Below, piece by piece: positions 15,855-24,772 of a DNA stretch of 64,000 nt; the first letter of the stretch is position 1, and the number at the start of each line of letters is the position of its first letter. Both the position numbers and the translations under genes were made by a program. The DNA is from Marivita lacus (GTDB taxonomy: Bacteria; Pseudomonadota; Alphaproteobacteria; Rhodobacterales; Rhodobacteraceae): assembly GCF_014637725.1 (NCBI RefSeq), contig NZ_BMFC01000001.1, forward strand, positions 2,632 to 66,631. Reading direction: 5' to 3'. A model generated the notes under the pieces. That model was not told the DNA's origin. It was given only the letters and a program-made list of their open reading frames with translations, and ran no database searches.

Positions 15855-17132
15855 ATGCACGAAAGACGCATTCCCGAGTGGCTCCGCCACGCACCTGCAC
15901 CCAGCGTGCGGGGCTTTGCCATGCTGGCTGCCGCCGAGGCGGTGGCCCGTGGCATCCTGATCTCCGTATTCCCGTTGCAGATGTACCGCGCGCTTCAGGA
16001 CGCCGCGCTGGTGTCGCAGGTCTATTTCATGATCGGGGTCATGTCGCTTTTGACCGGTCTGCTGGTCCCGTTCCTTGCCCGCTTCGTGCCCCGGCGCTGG
16101 GTCTACATGGCCGGTGCGTCCTGTTTCGTCGCGGGATCTCTGCTGGCGATAGACGGATCGGCACCCGCCACGATCATCGGGCTGCTGCTGATTTCGATTG
16201 CCACGGTCACCACCTTTGTCTGCTTCAACGCCTATGTTCTCGATTACATCGCCAAGATCGAACTGGGCCGCTGCGAGACCTCGCGCATGTTCTACAGCGC
16301 GGCTGGCTGGACCATCGGCCCGGTGCTTGGGGTCACGCTGCTGAAATGGTGGGAACCTGCGCCATTTCTCGTGGCGGCGACCGCGTCGCTGACCATGTTG
16401 CTGATGTTCCTCGCGATGCGTCTGGGCAACGGCAAGCTGATCACCAAGAGCCGTGCGGCACCGACAAACCCTCTGGGGTTCCTGCCCCGGTTCTTTGCGC
16501 AGCCGCGTCTGGTCGCGGGGTGGCTTTTCGCGGTGATCCGGTCCTGTGGCTGGTGGGTCTATGTCGTCTACCTGCCGATCTTTGCGATCCAGTCCGGACT
16601 GGGCGATCAACTGGGCGGGATCGCGCTGTCGATCTCCAACGCGGCCCTGTTCGTGACGCCGTTCATGCTGCGCTGGATGCAGCGCCATTCGATCCGCCGC
16701 GCGGTGCGCACCGGGTTCCTGCTGGCCGGCCTGCTGTTCACCACCGCCGCGATCCTGTCAGGGCTGCCGTGGATCGCTGTTCTGTGCATGATGACGGGGT
16801 CGTTCTTTCTCATCCTGCTGGATGTGTCGGCGGGGTTGCCGTTTCTGCTGGCGGTCAAACCGTCGGAACGGACCGAGATGTCCGCCGTCTATTCCAGTTT
16901 CCGAGACGTGTCGGGCATCATGACGCCCGGTGTGGCGTGGCTGGTGTTGCTCGTGGCGCCGCTTGCAGGCATCTTCGCGGCGGGCGGAACCGCCTTGCTG
17001 GGGGCCTGGGCGCTGTCGCAAACCCTGCCCATGCGGCTTGGCAAGACCGGGAGCCGACCTGCGCCAATCCCCGAACCTGTCACCGCGATTGCCCCGCCGA
17101 TTGGCGCGCAAGAGGCGCGCAGTTCGACCTGA
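15855..17132 (+). CDS. MFS transporter
   Basis: 425 residues with twelve hydrophobic segments in the inner membrane. The loop between helices 2 and 3 reads LVPFLARFVPRRWVYMAG, in the place of the MFS A-motif but not a strong match. Clear helices include TIIGLLLISIATVTTFVCF and LAGLLFTTAAILSGLPWIAVL. A GAAGG lies upstream of the ATG at 15855. The 158 bases before it hold no gene. The substrate cannot be inferred, and no neighbour gives a pathway. Confidence 0.82.
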   Translation: MHERRIPEWLRHAPAPSVRGFAMLAAAEAVARGILISVFPLQMYRALQDAALVSQVYFMIGVMSLLTGLLVPFLARFVPRRWVYMAGASCFVAGSLLAIDGSAPATIIGLLLISIATVTTFVCFNAYVLDYIAKIELGRCETSRMFYSAAGWTIGPVLGVTLLKWWEPAPFLVAATASLTMLLMFLAMRLGNGKLITKSRAAPTNPLGFLPRFFAQPRLVAGWLFAVIRSCGWWVYVVYLPIFAIQSGLGDQLGGIALSISNAALFVTPFMLRWMQRHSIRRAVRTGFLLAGLLFTTAAILSGLPWIAVLCMMTGSFFLILLDVSAGLPFLLAVKPSERTEMSAVYSSFRDVSGIMTPGVAWLVLLVAPLAGIFAAGGTALLGAWALSQTLPMRLGKTGSRPAPIPEPVTAIAPPIGAQEARSST

Positions 17133-17162
17133 ACGCCTCTTGGTTTGGTCAGACGGAGCGGA

Positions 17163-18206
17163 TCAATACGGCATCGGATGCTGCTTGTGCGTCTCGTCCA
17201 GCGCCTTGAGCACATCGGCGCTCAGGGTCATGTCTTCAGCCTTGAGCAGATGCGCGAGTTGATCGGCGCTGGTGGCCCCAAAGATCGACGAGGCGACGAA
17301 GGGGCGCTGCGCCGACCAGGCCAGCGCCATCAGCGCCAGATCAAGACCCGCCTCCTGAGCGACCTTTGCATAGGCATCGACTGCCGCGAAGGCGCGGTCG
17401 GTCTTGCGGCCACCGAGATTGCCGTTGATCGCCATGCGCGACCCGTCGGGCACCGCGCCGTTCTGGTACTTGCCGGTCAGCAACCCCGCCGCGAGCGGCG
17501 AGAACGGCAAGAGCGACACGTCTTCATGCACCATCACCTCGGCCAGATCGGTGTCGGCCATGCGGCACATCAGAGAATATTCGTTCTGGATGCTTTCCAT
17601 GCGCGGGCCCGCCATCGCCTGCGCCACCTGAAGCCACATCATCGTGCCCCAGGCGCTTTCGTTCGACAGGCCGATATGGCGAATGCGGCCCTTCTCGATC
17701 TCGCGGCCCAGCGCGCCCAGCACATCGGCCATGTTCTGCAGCGTCTCGGTCCGGTCCTGCGAGGTCGGATCAAACGTCCAGTTCTTGCGGAACATGTAGG
17801 AACCGCGATTGGGCCAGTGCAATTGGTACAGGTCGATATGATCGGTCTTGAGCCGCTTCAGCGATCCTTCGACAGCTTCGGGCACCGACGCGCTCGAGAT
17901 CGGCGCACCGTCACGGACATGCTCCATGCCTTCGCCGGAATGCTTGGTGGCGACGATCCAGTCGTTGCGGCGACCGGTCTTGGCGAACCAGTTGCCAAGG
18001 ATCTCCTCGGTCAGCCCGATGGTTTCCCTGGACACCGGGTTCACCGGATACATCTCGGCCGCATCGAGGAAATTGATCCCGGCATCCAGCGCCATGTCCA
18101 TCTGGGCATGGGCATCCGCCTCTTGCGTCTGGTTGCCATAGGTCATTGTGCCGAGGCACAGTTCGGACACCACGAGATCTGTCCTGCCCAGTCGGTTCAT
18201 CTTCAT
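17163..18206 (-). CDS. Aldo/keto reductase
   Basis: 347 residues, a soluble NADPH-dependent oxidoreductase with a TIM barrel. The N-terminus MNRLGRTDLVVSELCLGTMTYG is typical of the Tas-like AKR branch. The catalytic Asp and Tyr lie in FLDAAEMYP, the Lys in VATKHSG, and the His in LYQLHWPNRG. The NADPH-binding part includes the C-terminal ASSIFGATSADQL. AAAGGAACGCGCG precedes the ATG at 18206. The physiological substrate is not known; Tas-like proteins often act on sugars or aldehydes. It stands between a convergent MFS gene and modC on the same strand, separated by 39 bases from modC. Confidence 0.87.
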   Translation of the reverse strand: MKMNRLGRTDLVVSELCLGTMTYGNQTQEADAHAQMDMALDAGINFLDAAEMYPVNPVSRETIGLTEEILGNWFAKTGRRNDWIVATKHSGEGMEHVRDGAPISSASVPEAVEGSLKRLKTDHIDLYQLHWPNRGSYMFRKNWTFDPTSQDRTETLQNMADVLGALGREIEKGRIRHIGLSNESAWGTMMWLQVAQAMAGPRMESIQNEYSLMCRMADTDLAEVMVHEDVSLLPFSPLAAGLLTGKYQNGAVPDGSRMAINGNLGGRKTDRAFAAVDAYAKVAQEAGLDLALMALAWSAQRPFVASSIFGATSADQLAHLLKAEDMTLSADVLKALDETHKQHPMPY

Positions 18207-18245
18207 CGCGCGTTCCTTTGCGGTCGGTCGCGCGCAACCTAACGG

Positions 18246-19343
18246 CTAAAGCCCGGTCTGCAAGCCCACAGCGATGTCCGTCTGCGACACGGCGACTGAT
18301 TTCATCACCGCGTAACATTCGGCCCCATCGACGATGTCCAGCCGGTCGGCGCTGCGGCGCGTGATGCGCGCCAAAAGACGGTCCTGACCGGCCTGCAGCT
18401 GCACGACCACCCCCGGCCCTTCGCCGCGCCGCACCGCCAGCACCCTCACCGGCAGGATGTTGAGCGCCGAAAGATCTTCGGGACGCGTGCGGGCAAGGAT
18501 CACGTCCTGCGCAAGGATGCGCACCCGCAGCTTGGCCCCCACCGGGGCCTCCACGGCTGGCAGCAAAAGCTGCCCGGCAGAGATCGACAAGGCGCTCAGC
18601 CCATCGGGGTGATGCGCCGCGACCGTTGCAGACAGCACCGCGCCCGCGTCGCGAATGCCCAGCATCCGGACCATGTCGGGATCGGTCAGCACCTCGTCGG
18701 GAGCGCCCGACCGCACGACACGCCCCTCGTCGATCAGCACGATATGCGTGGCCAGCCGTGCCACCTCGGCCATGTTGTGGGTCACGTAAAGGATCGACAG
18801 CCCGGTCTCGCGCCGCAGGGTTTCGAGATAGGGCAGGATCTCGGCCTTGCGCGGCCCGTCGAGCGACGCCAGAGGCTCGTCCATCAACAGCATGTCGGGT
18901 TCCGACAAAAGCGCCCGGCCAATCGCCACGCGTTGCGCCTCACCTCCGGACAGCGCATGGGTGCGGCGGTCCAGCAGATGCGAGATTCCCAGAAGCGCGG
19001 CGACCTCCTTCGGGTCCCGCGACCCGCGACCGCTGACGCGTGCGGCATAACAAAGATTGTCGCGCACCGTCAGATGCGGAAACAGACGGCTGTCCTGGAA
19101 CACGTATCCCAACCGCCGCTTGTGCACCGGCACGTCGATCCGCGCAGCGGTGTCGAACAGCACCCGCCCGTCTAGCGCGATGCGTCCCTGTTGCGGCGTC
19201 AGAAGACCCGCGATGGATTTGACCACCGAGGTCTTGCCGCTGCCCGACCGGCCGAAGAGCACGGTCACCCCCTCGGGCGCGTCGAACGTCGTGTGCAGAT
19301 CAAAGCCGCCCAGATCCCGCCGAATGTCGACCGTCAGGCTCAT
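18246..19343 (-). CDS. modC: Molybdate ABC transporter ATP-binding protein
   Basis: 365 residues. Walker A is GRSGSGKTS near residues 30-38, the ABC signature is LSGGEAQRVAIGRALL, and Walker B is MLLMDEPLASLD. A molybdate-binding MOP/TOBE domain occupies the C-terminal third (LRVRILAQDVILARTRPEDLSALNILPV). The nucleotide-binding domain powers import of molybdate through ModB. The start at 19343 overlaps the modB stop by ATGA, as in the usual modABC operon. The reading frame is open further upstream but that region is modB. Confidence 0.95.
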   Translation of the reverse strand: MSLTVDIRRDLGGFDLHTTFDAPEGVTVLFGRSGSGKTSVVKSIAGLLTPQQGRIALDGRVLFDTAARIDVPVHKRRLGYVFQDSRLFPHLTVRDNLCYAARVSGRGSRDPKEVAALLGISHLLDRRTHALSGGEAQRVAIGRALLSEPDMLLMDEPLASLDGPRKAEILPYLETLRRETGLSILYVTHNMAEVARLATHIVLIDEGRVVRSGAPDEVLTDPDMVRMLGIRDAGAVLSATVAAHHPDGLSALSISAGQLLLPAVEAPVGAKLRVRILAQDVILARTRPEDLSALNILPVRVLAVRRGEGPGVVVQLQAGQDRLLARITRRSADRLDIVDGAECYAVMKSVAVSQTDIAVGLQTGL

Positions 19344-20038
19344 GATCCCGAGATCCGCTGTGCCACCCGGCGGGACAGGAATTCCGACAGGATCAGCGCG
19401 CCGATGGCGATGGCCACCGAGACCATCACAAGGCGCATCGCCCCGGTCTCGCCCCCCGGCACCTGCAGAAAGGCATAGATCGCAGACGGCACGGTGCGGG
19501 TTTCGCCAGGGATATTGGACACGAAGGTGATGGTCGCGCCAAATTCGCCCATTGCCTTGGCAAAGGCCAGAACGGCACCTGCGATGATCCCCGGCACGAT
19601 CAGCGGCAAGGTTACAGTGACGAACACCTTGATCCGGCTGGCACCCAGGGTGGCAGCCGCCTCTTCCAGTTTCGGATCGACCGCTTCGATCGCCAGCCGG
19701 ATCGCCCGAACCATCAGGGGAAACGCCATGATAGCCGCCGCGAGCGCCGCACCCGTCCACTGGAACGCGAGGGTGATACCGAACAGGTCATCAAGCACCG
19801 ACCCGATGGGGCCTTGGCGCCCGAACCCCAGCAGCAGCAGATAGCCCGTCACCACCGGTGGCAGCACGAGGGGCAGATGCACGAGCCAGTTCAGCACATC
19901 CCGGCCAAGAAACCGCCACCGCGCCAAGGCGTGCGCACAGAGCAGGCCGAAGGGCAGGCTGAGCAGCGTCGCCCAGAACGACACCTTGAGCGACAAGGCG
20001 ACCGCCTGCCATTCCTCCGGCCCGAGCCATGTCGTCAT
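19340..20038 (-). CDS. modB: Molybdate ABC transporter permease
   Basis: 232 residues with five or six membrane helices and the inner-membrane permease loop EEAAATLGASRIKVFVTVTLPLIVPGI, which docks to ModC. It forms the channel for molybdate. The start is coupled to modA by an ATGA overlap and the stop to modC in the same way. Length and layout match ModB of other bacteria. Confidence 0.94.
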   Translation of the reverse strand: MTTWLGPEEWQAVALSLKVSFWATLLSLPFGLLCAHALARWRFLGRDVLNWLVHLPLVLPPVVTGYLLLLGFGRQGPIGSVLDDLFGITLAFQWTGAALAAAIMAFPLMVRAIRLAIEAVDPKLEEAAATLGASRIKVFVTVTLPLIVPGIIAGAVLAFAKAMGEFGATITFVSNIPGETRTVPSAIYAFLQVPGGETGAMRLVMVSVAIAIGALILSEFLSRRVAQRISGS

Positions 20039-20808
20039 TGAGCAGGTCCGGCGCGCAGGAACCCGTAGCGGCCCAGAACCTCCTGCGCCGTGTTCCCGGA
20101 CAGCCAGGTCACGAAATCGCCCGCAGCGGCCGGGTCAGCCGCATCCGTCACCACGGCAGCCGGATAGCGGATCGGCGGATGGCTTTGGGCTGAGAAAACA
20201 CCCGCAACCACAACGCGGGGTTCGGCCAGAGCATCTGTGGCATAGACGGCCCCCAGAGGTGCTTCGCCCAGAGCCACGAGGGCAAGCGCGGCGCGCACGT
20301 TGTCGGTGGGGGCGAGGCGTGTGCTCAGCGCGTTCCACAGCCCGAGATCGGTCAGCGCCGCCTTGGCGTAGATGCCGGCGGGCACCGCTTCGGGAAGGGC
20401 AATGGCCAGCCTGCCCGTCGGACCAAGGGCCGCCAGGATGTCGGTCTGCGCCGTCACCTCGGTCTGCGAGGCAGCGCCCGGATCATGCGCCACGAGCACC
20501 AGCCGGTTGGAGGCGATGTCGACGCGGCTTTCCGCTTGAAGACGGTCACGCTCGGCCAGCCAATCCATCCACGTCTCGTTCGCGGAGACAAACACGTCAG
20601 CTGGCGCGCCGGCGTCGATCTGGCGGGCCAGCGTCGAACTGCCCGCCAGGACAAGCGTCACGGCCTGCCCTGTTTCCCCTTCCCAGACCGTTGCAAGCTC
20701 GCCCATCGCATCGCCCAGGGACGCGGCAGCAAACACGGTCAGATCGGCGGCTTTTGCCGGAAGCGCGAGGCAGATCAGCGCCAGCGCAGTGCGCAGTATC
20801 GGGGTCAC
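20035..20808 (-). CDS. modA: Molybdate-binding periplasmic protein
   Basis: 257 residues with a signal peptide (MTPILRTALALICLALPAKA) and the binding-protein fold starting ADLTVFAAASLGDAMGELATVWE. Ser residues of AAAS and GSSTLARQ are those that usually bind the oxyanion. It captures molybdate, or tungstate, in the periplasm for ModBC. The best start is GTG at 20808 with AAGGA ten bases upstream. A TTG further upstream would add a basic N-terminal segment. The leader contains the direct repeat CTTGTCCTTG twice (20821-20830 and 20833-20842). No ModE gene is nearby. Confidence 0.92.
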   Translation of the reverse strand: MTPILRTALALICLALPAKAADLTVFAAASLGDAMGELATVWEGETGQAVTLVLAGSSTLARQIDAGAPADVFVSANETWMDWLAERDRLQAESRVDIASNRLVLVAHDPGAASQTEVTAQTDILAALGPTGRLAIALPEAVPAGIYAKAALTDLGLWNALSTRLAPTDNVRAALALVALGEAPLGAVYATDALAEPRVVVAGVFSAQSHPPIRYPAAVVTDAADPAAAGDFVTWLSGNTAQEVLGRYGFLRAGPAQ

Positions 20809-20820
20809 GACGGGCAGATC

Positions 20821-20842
20821 CTTGTCCTTGGTCTTGTCCTTG
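20821..20842. repeat. 10-bp direct repeat in the modA leader
   Basis: CTTGTCCTTG occurs at 20821-20830 and again at 20833-20842, separated by GT. On the modA strand each copy reads CAAGGACAAG and contains an AAGGA ribosome-binding core. It may be a duplicated ribosome site or simply slippage. The repeat is too short and too few for a CRISPR. Confidence 0.5.
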
Positions 20843-20908
20843 CGCCACAAGAACAACTGCGCCGATCCGAGGCAAGGGCTCCCGCGCCAAGTGGGACGAA
20901 TCTCTTGA

Positions 20909-20923
20909 GAACAAAATGTGAAC
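20909..20923. promoter_or_regulatory. LexA (SOS) box of the alphaproteobacterial type
   Basis: GAAC-AAAATGT-GAAC is an exact GAAC-N7-GAAC direct repeat, the LexA operator of Alphaproteobacteria. It lies right at the 5' end of the ImuA-like gene and covers the possible GTG start at 20918. LexA binding here would block transcription of the gene until DNA damage. It is about 100 bases from the divergent modA start, so modA is less likely to be affected. Confidence 0.8.
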
Positions 20924-20938
20924 ATGCAAGTATGTGGC

Positions 20939-21652
20939 ATGCATAATGCCGCCGCCCTCCTGTCCCGACGCCCCCACCGCCCCGCACCGCAGATCACGCT
21001 GGGCGATCCGGAAATCGCGCTGCGGCTGGGCCGTGTGCACGAACTCTGCGGACAGGCGCGCCATACGCTTGCCGTGTCGATCGCCGCAAAACTGGGGGGA
21101 CCGGTGGTCTGGATCGCACAACAGGGTGCCTCTGAATTCATCTCCCCCGAGGCCATCGCGGACCAGATCTCCCCCGGCCATGTCCTGTTTGTCACGCCAC
21201 CCAAGCGCGACATGCTGCTGTGGGCGATGGAAGAGGCGCTGCGCGACGGTCACGCCCCCGTGGTGATCGCCGATCTGCAAGCCCCCCCGGCGATGGTGCC
21301 GATCCGCCGCCTGCATCTGGCCGCCGAGGCGGGCAGCGGGATCGGGGTCTGCCGCCCGCTTGCCCTGCTGCTGACGCCGGGCCAGGGGGGCGCGCCGGGG
21401 ATCGAGACCCGCTGGTCACTGGATCCTGCGCATCACAACGGGCCGGGCCACTGGACCCTGAGCCGCCTGCGCGCCCGCATGGCCCCGCCGCGCGACTGGC
21501 TGATGACGCGAAGCGGTGACGGTCTGGCCCCCTGCCCCACACCTCAAGGCAGCACGCCCCAAGAAATTTCGTGCGAAATTTCTCAGGCCTCGCGTGACAT
21601 TCCGCGAAAACCCTTAGCTGGGTCCAAAGAAACGACACAGATGGTCGAATAG
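20939..21652 (+). CDS. imuA: ImuA-like SOS-response protein
   Basis: 237 residues with features of ImuA, a RecA-fold accessory protein of mutagenic translesion synthesis: ELCGQARHTLAVSIAAKLGGPVVWIAQQ, then FVTPPKRDMLLWAMEEALRDGHAPVVIADLQ. No Walker A motif is present, as is usual for ImuA. A LexA box precedes it. The start is ATG at 20939 because upstream candidates (20918, 20924) lie in or at the LexA box; 20924 cannot be excluded. The usual partners imuB and dnaE2 do not follow; the next gene is an MFS transporter. The last 40 residues include an intergenic-type palindrome (21562-21583), so the native end may have been extended by it. Confidence 0.68.
   Translation: MHNAAALLSRRPHRPAPQITLGDPEIALRLGRVHELCGQARHTLAVSIAAKLGGPVVWIAQQGASEFISPEAIADQISPGHVLFVTPPKRDMLLWAMEEALRDGHAPVVIADLQAPPAMVPIRRLHLAAEAGSGIGVCRPLALLLTPGQGGAPGIETRWSLDPAHHNGPGHWTLSRLRARMAPPRDWLMTRSGDGLAPCPTPQGSTPQEISCEISQASRDIPRKPLAGSKETTQMVE
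21562..21583. repeat. Perfect inverted repeat with 2-base centre inside the imuA 3' end
   Basis: Arms AGAAATTTCG (21562-21571) and CGAAATTTCT (21574-21583) are exact reverse complements around TG. It falls within the 3' part of the ImuA-like reading frame, where it encodes an odd tail. Such a palindrome may act as a terminator-like or REP-like element. I recall similar sequences in intergenic DNA of Rhodobacteraceae. Confidence 0.65.
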
Positions 21653-21683
21653 AATCGACCGACGCCCTCGTGATGCGTTATCG

Positions 21684-22913
21684 ATGACACTCATGCGTCT
21701 GCCTCTGTCCTTTGCTGCCCTCTTCCTGTCTGTTGCCTTGTTGCAACTCTCCTCGGGGGGCGTCGGACCGCTCGATGCCATTTCCGGCATCACGCTCGGC
21801 TTCACGACCGCCGAAATCGGCCTGCTCGGCTCGGCGCATTTCGTCGGATTCTTCATCGGCTGCTGGTGGGCACCCCGCCTGATGGGCACGGTCGGCCATG
21901 CGCGCGCCTTTTCCGCCTTCACCGTGTTGGGCGCAATGGGGCTGATCGGCCACATGATGCTGCCCGATCCCACGGCCTGGGCGCTCATGCGGGTTGCAAC
22001 AGGCGTCTGCATCGCGGGCTGCTACACCGTGATCGAAGCCTGGCTGCAGGCCGAAGTGACCAATGAGACACGTGGCCGGGCGATGGGGCTTTACCGCATC
22101 GCCGACATGGGGGCATCGCTGATCGCGCAGCTGCTGATCGGCGTGCTGACCCCTGCCGCCTATGTGAGCTACAACCTGCTGGCCATCCTGTGCTGTGCGG
22201 CGCTGCTGCCCATGGCCCTAACCACGCGGCCCCAGCCTGAAACGCCGGATGCGCCGCGGCTGCGCCCGATGCTGGCGGTCTCGAAATCCCCGCTGGCTGT
22301 CGCTGGCGTGATCGTCGCCGCGATCTCGTCCGCGTCCTTTCGCATGGTCGGACCGGTCTACGGGCAGGGTGTCGGGCTGGCTCTGGACCAGATCGCGCTT
22401 TTCATGGCGGCCTTCGTCGCCGGGGGCGCACTGGCGCAATATCCGGTGGGCTGGCTCGCCGACAAGTATGACCGGCGCTGGGTGCTGATCTGGCTGTCGG
22501 TCGCTGCCATCGGATCCTGTGTCATGACGGCAACACTGACCGATCTGCCCACATCGGGCGTGTTCCTCACCGCGATGGTCTTTGGATTGACCACCTTCCC
22601 GATCTATTCCGTCGCCGCCGCACATGCGCATGATTTCGCCACGTCCAGCGAACGGGTCGAGCTGTCGGCGGCGCTCATGTTCTGGTTCGCCTGCGGTGCG
22701 ATCGCGGCACCCTATCTCGCATCGGTGCTGATGGGGCTTTACGGTCCTCCGGCGCTTTTCGCAATGATCGCTGTCGGACATGCGGTGCTGGTGGTCTTCG
22801 GGCTGATCCGCATGCGCGCTCGCCCGAGCCAGGCCAAGACACCCTATGTCTATGCGCCGCGCACATCGTTCCTGATCGGGCGCCTGATGCGACCCAGCCG
22901 CGACAAGGACTGA
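21684..22913 (+). CDS. MFS transporter (YcaD-like)
   Basis: 409 residues with twelve membrane helices. The inter-domain loop carries QYPVGWLADKYDRRWVLI, a good MFS A-motif (GxLaDrxxrr type), and helix 5 has RIADMGASLIAQLLIGVL. The layout resembles YcaD-type transporters, whose substrate is unknown. The start is the ATG at 21684, with a second ATG three codons later. It follows the ImuA-like gene by 31 bases, and read-through from the SOS promoter is possible. Confidence 0.82.
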   Translation: MTLMRLPLSFAALFLSVALLQLSSGGVGPLDAISGITLGFTTAEIGLLGSAHFVGFFIGCWWAPRLMGTVGHARAFSAFTVLGAMGLIGHMMLPDPTAWALMRVATGVCIAGCYTVIEAWLQAEVTNETRGRAMGLYRIADMGASLIAQLLIGVLTPAAYVSYNLLAILCCAALLPMALTTRPQPETPDAPRLRPMLAVSKSPLAVAGVIVAAISSASFRMVGPVYGQGVGLALDQIALFMAAFVAGGALAQYPVGWLADKYDRRWVLIWLSVAAIGSCVMTATLTDLPTSGVFLTAMVFGLTTFPIYSVAAAHAHDFATSSERVELSAALMFWFACGAIAAPYLASVLMGLYGPPALFAMIAVGHAVLVVFGLIRMRARPSQAKTPYVYAPRTSFLIGRLMRPSRDKD

Positions 22914-22984
22914 TCCTCTGGCATGTGCGCCTGCGATCCGTTAAAGCGGCGCAGACTTCTGACAAACACGCGGGCGCATGAATT

Positions 22985-24703
22985 ATGGCACGGCATCTGA
23001 TCACGTCGGCGATCCCCTATATCAACGGGATCAAGCATCTTGGAAACCTCGTGGGCAGCCAGTTGCCCGCCGACCTTTACGCACGCTATCAGCGCGCGCG
23101 CGGCAACGAGGTGATGTTTCTGTGCGCCACCGATGAACACGGCACGCCCGCCGAACTCGCTGCGGCCAAGGCAGGGAAGCCGGTGGCCGAGTATTGCAAG
23201 GACATGCACGCGGTTCAGTCCGAGATCGCCAAGGGATTCCGCCTGTCCTTTGACCATTTCGGGCGGTCCTCCAGCCCGCAGAACCACAAGCTGACCCAGC
23301 ATCTTGCGGGGCGTCTGGCCGATGCGGGCCTGATCCGCGAAGTCAGCGAAAAGCAGGTGTATTCCCATGCCGACAAACGGTTCCTGCCCGACCGCTACAT
23401 CGAGGGCACCTGCCCCAATTGCGGCTACGACAAGGCGCGCGGCGACCAGTGCGAGAACTGCACCAAACAGCTGGACCCCACCGACCTGATCGACCCGCGT
23501 TCAGCCATTTCCGGATCAACCGACCTGGAGGTGCGCGAGACAAAACATCTGTATCTGCGCCAATCCGACATGCGCGGCAAGTTGCAGGACTGGATCGACA
23601 GCAAGACCGATTGGCCGATCCTGACGACCTCCATTGCCAAGAAATGGCTGAACGATGGCGACGGCTTGCAGGACCGGGGCATCACCCGTGATCTGGACTG
23701 GGGCATCCCGGTCAAGAAGGGCGAGGAAGACTGGCCCGGCATGGAGGGCAAGGTCTTTTATGTCTGGTTCGACGCGCCCATCGAATACATCGCCTGCGCG
23801 GGCGAATGGGCCGAGGCGCATGGCAAGACCGATGCCGATTGGGAACGCTGGTGGCGCACCGACCGGGGCGCGGATGATGTGCGCTACACCCAGTTCATGG
23901 GCAAGGACAACGTGCCGTTCCACACGCTCAGCTTTCCGGCGACGATCCTCGGGTCGGGCGAGGACTGGAAGCTCGTGGATTACATCAAGTCGTTCAACTA
24001 CCTGAACTACGATGGCGGCCAGTTCAGCACCTCTCAGGGGCGCGGAGTGTTCATGGATCAGGCACTGGCCATCCTGCCCGCCGATTACTGGCGCTGGTGG
24101 TTGCTGAGCCATGCGCCCGAAAGCTCGGACAGCGAGTTCACCTGGGAGAATTTCCAAGGCTCGGTGAACAAGGACCTGGCCGATGTGCTGGGCAATTTCG
24201 CCAGCCGTGTGACCAAGTTCTGCCGGTCCAAGTTCAGTGAAGAGGTGCCCGCGAACGGCACGCCCGGGGACCGCGAGACCAGGCTGATCGCCGATCTGGA
24301 AAAGGGACTGCGCGAGTACGAAGCGCATATGAACGCCATCGAGGTCCGCAAATCCGCCGCAGCCCTGCGCGGGCTGTGGGTTCTGGGCAACGAATACCTT
24401 CAGGATGTCGCGCCCTGGACCACATTCAAGGAAGACCCGGACGCGGCAGCGATGCAGATCCGCATCGCGTTGAACCTCATCCGCTTCTATGCGGTCATCT
24501 CGAGCCCGTTCATTCCGGACGCATCGGCGCAGCTTTTGACCGCGATGAAGGACGAAGAGGCGACCTGGCCTGCAGATGTGGCCTCGGCGATCACCGCGCT
24601 GCCGGTTGGTCATGCGTTCCTTGTGCCCGAAGTTACGTTCCGCAAGATCAGCGACGAGGAGCGCGCGGGATGGCAAGAGCAGTTTTCAGGTGTCCGGACC
24701 TGA
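22985..24703 (+). CDS. metG: Methionyl-tRNA synthetase
   Basis: 572 residues. It charges tRNA-Met with methionine. The HIGH-type site is IKHLGNL near residue 15, the zinc knuckle is [17 protein letters not shown] near 140-155, and the anticodon-binding helical domain covers the last 190 residues. The KMSKS loop is present as QFSTS (in [13 protein letters not shown]), so both lysines of the textbook motif are replaced; this STS form is seen in relatives. No C-terminal dimerisation domain is present. The start ATG at 22985 gives [15 protein letters not shown], the expected N-terminus. Confidence 0.96.
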   Translation: MARHLITSAIPYINGIKHLGNLVGSQLPADLYARYQRARGNEVMFLCATDEHGTPAELAAAKAGKPVAEYCKDMHAVQSEIAKGFRLSFDHFGRSSSPQNHKLTQHLAGRLADAGLIREVSEKQVYSHADKRFLPDRYIEGTCPNCGYDKARGDQCENCTKQLDPTDLIDPRSAISGSTDLEVRETKHLYLRQSDMRGKLQDWIDSKTDWPILTTSIAKKWLNDGDGLQDRGITRDLDWGIPVKKGEEDWPGMEGKVFYVWFDAPIEYIACAGEWAEAHGKTDADWERWWRTDRGADDVRYTQFMGKDNVPFHTLSFPATILGSGEDWKLVDYIKSFNYLNYDGGQFSTSQGRGVFMDQALAILPADYWRWWLLSHAPESSDSEFTWENFQGSVNKDLADVLGNFASRVTKFCRSKFSEEVPANGTPGDRETRLIADLEKGLREYEAHMNAIEVRKSAAALRGLWVLGNEYLQDVAPWTTFKEDPDAAAMQIRIALNLIRFYAVISSPFIPDASAQLLTAMKDEEATWPADVASAITALPVGHAFLVPEVTFRKISDEERAGWQEQFSGVRT

Positions 24704-24742
24704 CGCCTGCCGAGTCCTTGATCCGCAAATACCTTGGGACGC

Positions 24743-24763
24743 GCGAGGGGCAGAACCCCTCGC
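24743..24763. terminator. Bidirectional hairpin between metG and the FKBP gene (REP-like)
   Basis: Arms GCGAGGGG (24743-24750) and CCCCTCGC (24756-24763) enclose CAGAA. It lies between two convergent genes and is preceded by AAATACCTTGGGA. The same arrangement (AAATACCTCGGGA, then GCGAGGG-CAGAG-CCCTCGC) occurs at 58374-58406, so this is one copy of a dispersed element that probably serves as a two-way terminator. There is no long T run. Confidence 0.6.
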
Positions 24764-24772
24764 ACGCGTGCC

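Noticed and set aside
15554-17209. 551-codon frame across the XRE and MFS genes
   Set aside because: It crosses two real genes in another frame and has no recognisable domain.
20821-20842. CRISPR-like direct repeat
   Set aside because: Only two copies, 10 bases each, two bases apart; no spacers and no cas gene.
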